In this document: in pieces, positions 5,602 through 9,646 of the stretch | How the letters are laid out: every line of letters starts with the position of its first letter | Position numbering within the stretch: the stretch's first letter is position 1 | Assembly: GCA_947629225.1 (NCBI GenBank) | Contig: CANRCY010000048.1 | Coordinates: forward strand, 1 to 9,646 | From: an uncultured Clostridia bacterium | GTDB lineage: Bacteria > Bacillota > Clostridia > Christensenellales > Borkfalkiaceae | Direction of reading: 5' to 3' | Length of the DNA stretch: 9,646 bases | Program-made: the position numbers and the translations under genes | The notes under the pieces: generated by a model | The model's input: the letters and a program-made list of their open reading frames with translations, nothing else | The model's database searches: none | What the model was told of the DNA's origin: nothing

Positions 5602-5643
5602 TTTTTGAAGTTTTTTTGTTGGGGTCAAACGCGCTTGGACGGA

Positions 5644-5705
5644 GCAAGATTCCCTCGGGGAATTGCCTTTTCGGACTCCGTTCCTGCCGTTACGGCTCGG
5701 AATGA
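5644..5705. repeat. AGATTCC...GGAATGAC dispersed element upstream of ferritin
   Basis: The segment starts with AAGATTCC and ends with CTCGGAATGAC, the boundary pattern of the element seen in fuller form at 5789-5827. It includes two inverted repeats, ATTCCC/GGGAAT around TCG (5649-5664) and GCCGTAACGGC (5686-5696). It joins directly onto copy B of the larger repeat. No gene is seen in 5588-5878; the whole gap is repeat DNA plus the ferritin leader. Confidence 0.5.
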
Positions 5706-5722
5706 CGCGGGAGAGGGCGGTA

Positions 5723-5827
5723 GAGGGTGGGGCGAAACCCCTCAGTCACCTTCGGTGACAGCTCCCCTTTCAGGGGCGCCAAGGGGGTTGAGATTTCTCG
5801 ATTCCGCTTCGCTCCACTCGAAATGAC
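5723..5827. repeat. Dispersed palindromic repeat, copy B
   Basis: The 57-bp core (5730-5786) is identical to copy A at 4934-4990. It runs on through TTGAGATTTCTCG and CTTCGCTCCACTCGAAATGAC (to 5827), a pattern like the GTCATT-TCGAG-GAAATCTC repeats scattered in many anaerobe genomes. On the minus strand it is downstream of atpD and contains three hairpins in series, which may protect or end the ATPase transcript. Confidence 0.85.
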
Positions 5828-5859
5828 AAATGGGACATGCGAGCGGGGGCGCCGAGGGG

Positions 5860-5884
5860 GAGGGTGGGGCGAAACCCCTCAGTC
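5860..5884. repeat. Truncated repeat copy C fused to the atpD 3' end
   Basis: These 25 bases are identical to 5723-5747 of copy B. They include the GGGG/CCCC hairpin with CGAAA loop. The stop codon of atpD (5881-5879) and its last codon (GAC, 5884-5882) fall inside the repeat, so the repeat boundary coincides with the gene end. Confidence 0.85.
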
Positions 5885-6487
5885 TTTCATGAGGCGGATG
5901 ATGGCGGCGCGCTCGTTTTCGTCGAGCTTGTCGCGGATATATTTGATCGTCTCTTCGAGCTGAGGGATCATGACGTATTCGAGCGCGTTGACCCGCCGCT
6001 TGTTGCGCTCGATCTCGTCCGCCAAGAGCCGCACCGACTTTTCGACCGCCGCAAGTTTGACAAGCAGCGGCAACAACTCCGAAATGCGCCGAACGCTCTC
6101 GTCCGCTTCGCTCGTGATCTCGGAATAGGCGTAAGGGAGACTGTCCGTCCGTTCGGAAGCGGTGAGCTCGATCTTGGGGACGTCTACCCCCATGACGCTC
6201 TCTGTGCCGCACTCCGCCTCGACAGTTGCCGCGGGCATGGCAAACGCCGTTTCCACCGCGTATTCGGGCGTGAGGGAACGCGCCACGGAAAATTGCCGAA
6301 GCGTTTCCGAGAGCGATTTTTCCACCTCGTCGCGGAGGCGTTTGTTTTCACGGATGATGAGCGTGAACCGACGGATCATTTCGTCCGACTTGTCTTTTAA
6401 GAGCTTGTGCCCGCGCACGGCGGTCGAGAGCCGCGCTTTGAGCTTTTTCAGCTCCATCCGTGTGGGATTGACGTTGAGTTTTGCCAT
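5879..6487 (-). CDS. atpD: V-type ATP synthase subunit D (central rotor stalk)
   Basis: Subunit D forms the long coiled-coil shaft that turns inside the A3B3 head, coupling ion flow through the membrane ring to ATP synthesis or hydrolysis. The 202-residue protein begins with the family signature LNVNPTRMELKKLKARL and GHKLLKDKSDEMIRR (residues 30-44). It ends with the second helix of the antiparallel pair (VRLLADEIERNKRRVNALEYVMIPQLE and following), whose ERNKRRVNALEY block is diagnostic. The start at 6487 matches the family N-terminus although no Shine-Dalgarno is visible. The C-terminus (IIRLMKD) and stop lie within repeat copy C, so the original end may have been altered. The gene is 262 bp after atpB, an unusually large gap for this operon, filled by a repeat array. 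Also called ntpD. Confidence 0.95.
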   Translation of the reverse strand: MAKLNVNPTRMELKKLKARLSTAVRGHKLLKDKSDEMIRRFTLIIRENKRLRDEVEKSLSETLRQFSVARSLTPEYAVETAFAMPAATVEAECGTESVMGVDVPKIELTASERTDSLPYAYSEITSEADESVRRISELLPLLVKLAAVEKSVRLLADEIERNKRRVNALEYVMIPQLEETIKYIRDKLDENERAAIIRLMKD

Positions 6488-6513
6488 GATGATCTATGAA
6501 ATAAGTGGTTTTG

Positions 6514-6564
6514 AGAGAACCCTTTCGGCGCATGCGCGCCACTTTCCCTAAAAGGGACAGCAAG
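6514..6564. repeat. Palindromic repeat next to the atpD start
   Basis: AACCCTTTCGGCGCAT, GCGCGCCACTTTCCCT and AGGGACAGCAAG match the element at 3464-3512, with a shorter hairpin loop and AAA in place of TTC in the second loop. It contains GGCGCATGCGCGCC and TCCC/GGGA inverted repeats. It abuts the 63-bp tandem array directly. Confidence 0.65.
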
Positions 6565-6743
6565 CGCCCCCACCTGTCTCGCTTTGCTCGCCACCCGCCC
6601 CCGTAAACGGGGGCAGGTCAAGAGAAGCGCCCCCACCTGTCTCGCTTCGCTCGCCACCCGCCCCCGTAAACGGGGGCAGGTCAAGAAGAGTGCCCCCACC
6701 TGCCTCGCTTCGCTCGCCACCCGCCCCCGTAAACGGGGGCAGG
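6563..6743. repeat. Three tandem copies of a 63-bp hairpin unit between atpB and atpD
   Basis: Units start at 6563, 6626 and 6689 with an exact 63-bp period; the third is cut at 6743, seven bases before the atpB stop codon. Units differ by only a few bases (for example CTTTG versus CTTCG, and AGCGC versus AGTGC). Each contains GCCCCCGTAAACGGGGGC (first copy 6597-6614), a 7-8 bp hairpin, plus outer ACCTG/CAGGT arms that can extend the fold. A period of 21 codons without stops creates spurious repetitive reading frames on both strands. There are no unique spacers, so it is not CRISPR. Confidence 0.93.
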
Positions 6744-6749
6744 GCGGAG

Positions 6750-8120
6750 TTAGTCGGGAAGGTACTTTTCGAGATATTCCTCGCGGATGCGTTTGAGTTC
6801 GGTCTTGGGCAGGATTTTGAGAAGTTTCCAGCCGATGTCGAGCGTCTCCTCGATCGTGCGGTCGGTCTCGAACCCTTGGTTGACGTACTCCTTTTCGAAT
6901 TCCTCCGCGAATTTGGCGTACAGCTTATCGACGTCCGAAAGCGCAGCCTCGCCCAAGATCGCCGAGAGCTCCTTGCTCTCCTTGCCGCGCGCATACGCCG
7001 CAAAGAGCTGGTTCATTGTGTCGGCATGGTCTTCCCTCGTCTTGTTCTTGCCGATGCCTTTGTCTTTCAGACGGGAAAGAGAGGGCAAAACGTCGATGGG
7101 CGGGTTCATTCCCTTTTTATAGAGGTCGCGGGAGAGAATGATCTGCCCCTCGGTGATATAGCCCGTGAGGTCGGGAATGGGGTGGGTCTTGTCGTCTTCG
7201 GGCATGGTGAGAATGGGGATTTGGGTGATGCTCCCCTCTTTGCCGCGGATACGCCCCGCCCGTTCGTACAGAGAGGCGAGGTCGGTATAGAGATACCCGG
7301 GGTACCCGCGCCGCCCGGGGACTTCCCGCCGCGCCGCCGAAACTTCGCGGAGCGCTTCGGCATAGTTGGTGATGTCCGTCATGATGACGAGGACGTGCAT
7401 GCCGCATTCGAAGGCGAGATATTCGGCGCAGGTGAGCGCCATGCGCGGCGTTGCGATACGCTCGACCGCGGGATCGTTTGCGAGATTGGTGAAGAGCACC
7501 GTGCGCTCGATCGCGCCCGTGCGTTTGAAATCTTCGACGAAGTACTGCGCTTCTTCGAACGTAATGCCGATTGCGGCGAACACGACGGCGAATTTGCTGT
7601 CTCCCCCGCGTACCTTTGCCTGCCGCGCGATCTGCGCCGCAAGTTCGGCATGGGGAAGCCCGCTCATCGAGAACACGGGAAGTTTTTGCCCGCGGACGAG
7701 GGTGTTCAACCCGTCGATCGCCGAAATGCCCGTCTGGATAAATTCGTTGGGATAGTCGCGCGCGGCGGGATTGATGGGCTCGCCGTTGATGTCTGCCATC
7801 TTTTCGGGAATGACGGGCGCGCCACCGTCGCGGGGGGCTCCCATGCCGTCGAATACCCGCCCGAGCATGTCGCGCGAGACGGCGAGCTGTTGACTGTGCC
7901 CCAAAAAACGCGCCTTGCTCGTGGCGATCTGGAGCCCTTGCGAATTTTCGAAGAGCTGGACGACCGCCTTGTCGCGGTTGACTTCGAGCACCTTGCCGCG
8001 GCGTGTCTCCCCGTTTGCGCAGACAATGTCGACAAGTTCGTTGTATTTGACCCCTTCGACGCCCTCTACGAGCATGAGAGGTCCCACTACTTCGCGAATG
8101 GTCTTATATTCTTTATACAT
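6750..8120 (-). CDS. atpB: V-type ATP synthase subunit B (non-catalytic)
   Basis: Subunit B alternates with subunit A in the A3B3 head and contributes residues to the catalytic interface. The 456-residue protein starts MYKEYKTIREVVGPLMLVEG, the usual beta-barrel opening. It has the degenerate P-loop SMSGLPHAE at 151-159 in place of a Walker A motif, which distinguishes B from A. The block DITNYAEALREVSAARREVPGR (249-270) followed by GYPGYLYTDLASLYERAGR is the B-subunit signature. The frame is open for 13 more codons upstream, but the ATG at 8120 is right: GGGAGG lies eight bases before it and homologues start here. The ATG overlaps the last 8 bases of atpA (ATGTATAA), so the two are translationally coupled, fitting equal amounts of A and B. 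Also called ntpB. Confidence 0.97.
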   Translation of the reverse strand: MYKEYKTIREVVGPLMLVEGVEGVKYNELVDIVCANGETRRGKVLEVNRDKAVVQLFENSQGLQIATSKARFLGHSQQLAVSRDMLGRVFDGMGAPRDGGAPVIPEKMADINGEPINPAARDYPNEFIQTGISAIDGLNTLVRGQKLPVFSMSGLPHAELAAQIARQAKVRGGDSKFAVVFAAIGITFEEAQYFVEDFKRTGAIERTVLFTNLANDPAVERIATPRMALTCAEYLAFECGMHVLVIMTDITNYAEALREVSAARREVPGRRGYPGYLYTDLASLYERAGRIRGKEGSITQIPILTMPEDDKTHPIPDLTGYITEGQIILSRDLYKKGMNPPIDVLPSLSRLKDKGIGKNKTREDHADTMNQLFAAYARGKESKELSAILGEAALSDVDKLYAKFAEEFEKEYVNQGFETDRTIEETLDIGWKLLKILPKTELKRIREEYLEKYLPD

Positions 8121-9646
8121 TTTCGTCGCCTCCCTGTTCGAGCGCGCCGATCTCGGCATTCATCGTGCGCAAGATCTCGTCGAACTCGGAAAGATCGTCT
8201 TCGGGAATGTACTTCGCGCGCCCGATTTTCTCTTTGAAGGAGCAGGCGAGAATATCGTCGAGCGAGACGTACTGCGAAAGCGCCTCTTCGGACAGGCGGT
8301 AAAATTCGAAGATGAGCCTGAGCATGAGGAGCTGTTTTTGCATGGAAGTGTAGGTATCGACTTCGTGGAAGGCGTTCTGGTGGAGATAGTCTTCCCGCAC
8401 CGTCTTTGCCGTTTCCATGACGAGACGGTCGCGCGAGGAGAGCGCGTCCATGCCGACGAGACGGACGATCTCGTCGAGCGCGGCTTCTTCTTGCAGAATG
8501 GTCATGACGAACTGACGGTATTTGAGAAAGTCCTTGCCGACCTGCTCGTCGTACCACTCTTTCATTTTATCCGCATAGAGAGAATAGCTGATGAGCCAAT
8601 CGATCGCGGGGAAGTGCCGCTTGTAGGCGAGCGAGGCGGACAAGCCCCAGAACACTTTGACGATGCGGAGAGTCGCCTGCGAAACGGGTTCGGAGAGGTC
8701 GCCGCCGGGAGGCGAGACCGCGCCGATCGCGGAGACCGAGCCCACGCGGTTTTCGCTTCCGAGAAGTTTGACGATTCCCGCGCGCTCGTAAAATTCCGCA
8801 AGGCGGCTCGCAAGATAGGCGGGATAGCCCTCGTCGCCCGGCATTTCTTCGAGACGTCCGCTCATTTCGCGGAGCGCCTCCGCCCAACGGGAGGTACTGT
8901 CCGCCATGATCGCGACGCTGTACCCCATATCGCGGAAGTACTCCGCGATCGTAATTCCCGTATAGATCGACGCTTCGCGCGCGGCGACGGGCATATCCGA
9001 CGTGTTTGCGATGAGCACGGTGCGCTTCATCAGAGGCTCCCCCGTCTTGGGGTCTTTGAGTTCGGGGAACTCGTTCAGAACGTCCGTCATTTCGTTGCCG
9101 CGTTCGCCGCAGCCGACGTAGACGATGATGTCCGCGTCCGCCCATTTGGCGAGCTGGTGCTGGACGACCGTCTTGCCGCTCCCGAAGGGACCCGGGACTG
9201 CCGCAACGCCCCCCTTCGCAATGGGGAAGAGAGTGTCGATGACGCGCTGACCCGTTACCATGGGCTTATCGGGATTGAGTTTTTCTTTGTACGGTCTGCC
9301 CTTGCGCACGGGCCATTTTTGCAACATGCAGACGGAGCGTTTGCCCGCCTCGGTCGCGATCTCGGCGATCTGCTCTTCGATGGTGAAGTCCCCTTCCGCG
9401 ATCGAGAGAATGCGCCCCTTGACGCCGTAGGGCACGAGAATGCGGTGTTCGACGATCTCCGTCTCCTGCACTGCGCCCAAGACGTCGCCCGCTTCGACCT
9501 CGTCGCCCGCCTGTTTGCGGGGAACGAAATGCCACTTCTTTTCGCGGTCGAGCTTGTTGACGGAGACGCCGCGGGAGATACGGTCGCCGTAGTTCCAATA
9601 CAATGTTGTGAGCGGGCGTTGAATCCCGTCGAAAATGCCCGTGATG
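8113..9646 (-). CDS. atpA: V-type ATP synthase catalytic subunit A (5' end outside the window)
   Basis: This is the catalytic nucleotide-binding subunit of the V/A-type ATPase. Reading from the right edge (codons from 9645) the frame enters at ITGIFDGIQRPL, a conserved early segment, so roughly 70-80 N-terminal residues are missing; 510 residues are visible. The Walker A motif GPFGSGKT is at visible residues 152-159, GERGNE at 180-185 and the Walker B strand SVAIMADS ends near 250. The bulge region found only in A subunits (about visible residues 26-90) is present. The TTG at 9603 is not the start, because homology continues through it. The gene runs into atpB with an 8-bp overlap. The remaining subunits (I, K, E, C, F) are expected further right but are not seen. 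Also called ntpA. Confidence 0.97.
   Translation of the reverse strand, partial: ITGIFDGIQRPLTTLYWNYGDRISRGVSVNKLDREKKWHFVPRKQAGDEVEAGDVLGAVQETEIVEHRILVPYGVKGRILSIAEGDFTIEEQIAEIATEAGKRSVCMLQKWPVRKGRPYKEKLNPDKPMVTGQRVIDTLFPIAKGGVAAVPGPFGSGKTVVQHQLAKWADADIIVYVGCGERGNEMTDVLNEFPELKDPKTGEPLMKRTVLIANTSDMPVAAREASIYTGITIAEYFRDMGYSVAIMADSTSRWAEALREMSGRLEEMPGDEGYPAYLASRLAEFYERAGIVKLLGSENRVGSVSAIGAVSPPGGDLSEPVSQATLRIVKVFWGLSASLAYKRHFPAIDWLISYSLYADKMKEWYDEQVGKDFLKYRQFVMTILQEEAALDEIVRLVGMDALSSRDRLVMETAKTVREDYLHQNAFHEVDTYTSMQKQLLMLRLIFEFYRLSEEALSQYVSLDDILACSFKEKIGRAKYIPEDDLSEFDEILRTMNAEIGALEQGGDENV
8129..8134 (-). promoter_or_regulatory. Ribosome binding site of atpB inside atpA
   Basis: GGGAGG lies within the last codons of atpA (Gln-Gly-Gly) and ends eight bases before the atpB ATG, which fixes that start over the longer in-frame alternative. 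Confidence 0.75.

Noticed and set aside
6563..6743. CRISPR array
   Set aside because: The 63-bp units are contiguous with no variable spacers and lie inside an ATPase operon with no cas genes nearby.
6448..7003. Frames encoding 21-residue repeats (minus-strand DLPPFTGAGGERSE pattern and a plus-strand counterpart)
   Set aside because: The apparent peptide repeat is just the 63-bp DNA array read in a frame without stops. It has no ribosome binding site and overlaps atpB or atpD.
6690..8237. A 515-codon plus-strand open frame opposite atpB
   Set aside because: It is the antisense shadow of the well-supported atpB and the start of atpA, a common by-product of GC-rich coding DNA. Its predicted protein shows no family feature.
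8113..9603. atpA starting with TTG at 9603
   Set aside because: Conserved residues (IFDGIQRPL) continue in frame upstream to the window edge, so the gene is simply cut by the edge.

Overview
The window looks like a chromosomal segment of an anaerobic, fairly GC-rich Firmicute of the Clostridia type. The evidence is the gene content: a V-type (not F-type) ATP synthase operon, a flavodiiron protein with a rubredoxin, a bacterial ferritin and the cobalamin-independent epoxyqueuosine reductase QueH. Several intergenic gaps are filled with palindromic, GC-rich repeats of a kind I associate with gut Clostridia genomes. The genus cannot be fixed from sequence alone; a Christensenellales-like lineage is a guess.

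Layout. Positions 1-234 (minus) hold the 5' end of ruvC (Holliday junction resolvase). It is transcribed divergently from a plus-strand run of three genes: a small two-helix membrane protein of unknown function (395-976), the PLP-binding protein YggS (978-1643) and a zinc-dependent phospholipase C family protein that starts with TTG (1700-2599). An 18-bp perfect inverted repeat at 2604-2642 ends this run and also ends the minus-strand genes that converge on it.

Everything from 2644 to the right edge is on the minus strand. Read in the direction of transcription, the V-ATPase genes come first: atpA (5'-truncated by the window edge), atpB (8-bp overlap with atpA) and atpD, which is split from atpB by 262 bp of repeats. 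Next come a ferritin gene with its own terminator, a flavodiiron protein gene with a recognisable promoter, rubredoxin, and queH. Ferritin, flavodiiron protein and rubredoxin form an oxygen/iron-stress set: the flavodiiron protein reduces O2 (or NO), rubredoxin feeds it electrons, and ferritin stores Fe(II) away from oxygen. QueH, an iron enzyme that needs electrons, sits directly after rubredoxin.

Most notable: (1) both divergent promoters at 235-394 place the predicted transcription start on, or within a base of, the ATG, so ruvC and the membrane protein gene are probably leaderless, while at least five other genes here have good Shine-Dalgarno sites; (2) a three-copy 63-bp hairpin array lies inside the ATPase operon between atpB and atpD; (3) a dispersed composite palindromic repeat supplies the last codon and stop codon of atpD; (4) the rubredoxin-queH pairing suggests an electron donor for QueH. 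I found no mobile element with a transposase, no CRISPR array, no tRNA or rRNA, and no strong case for a wholly new system.
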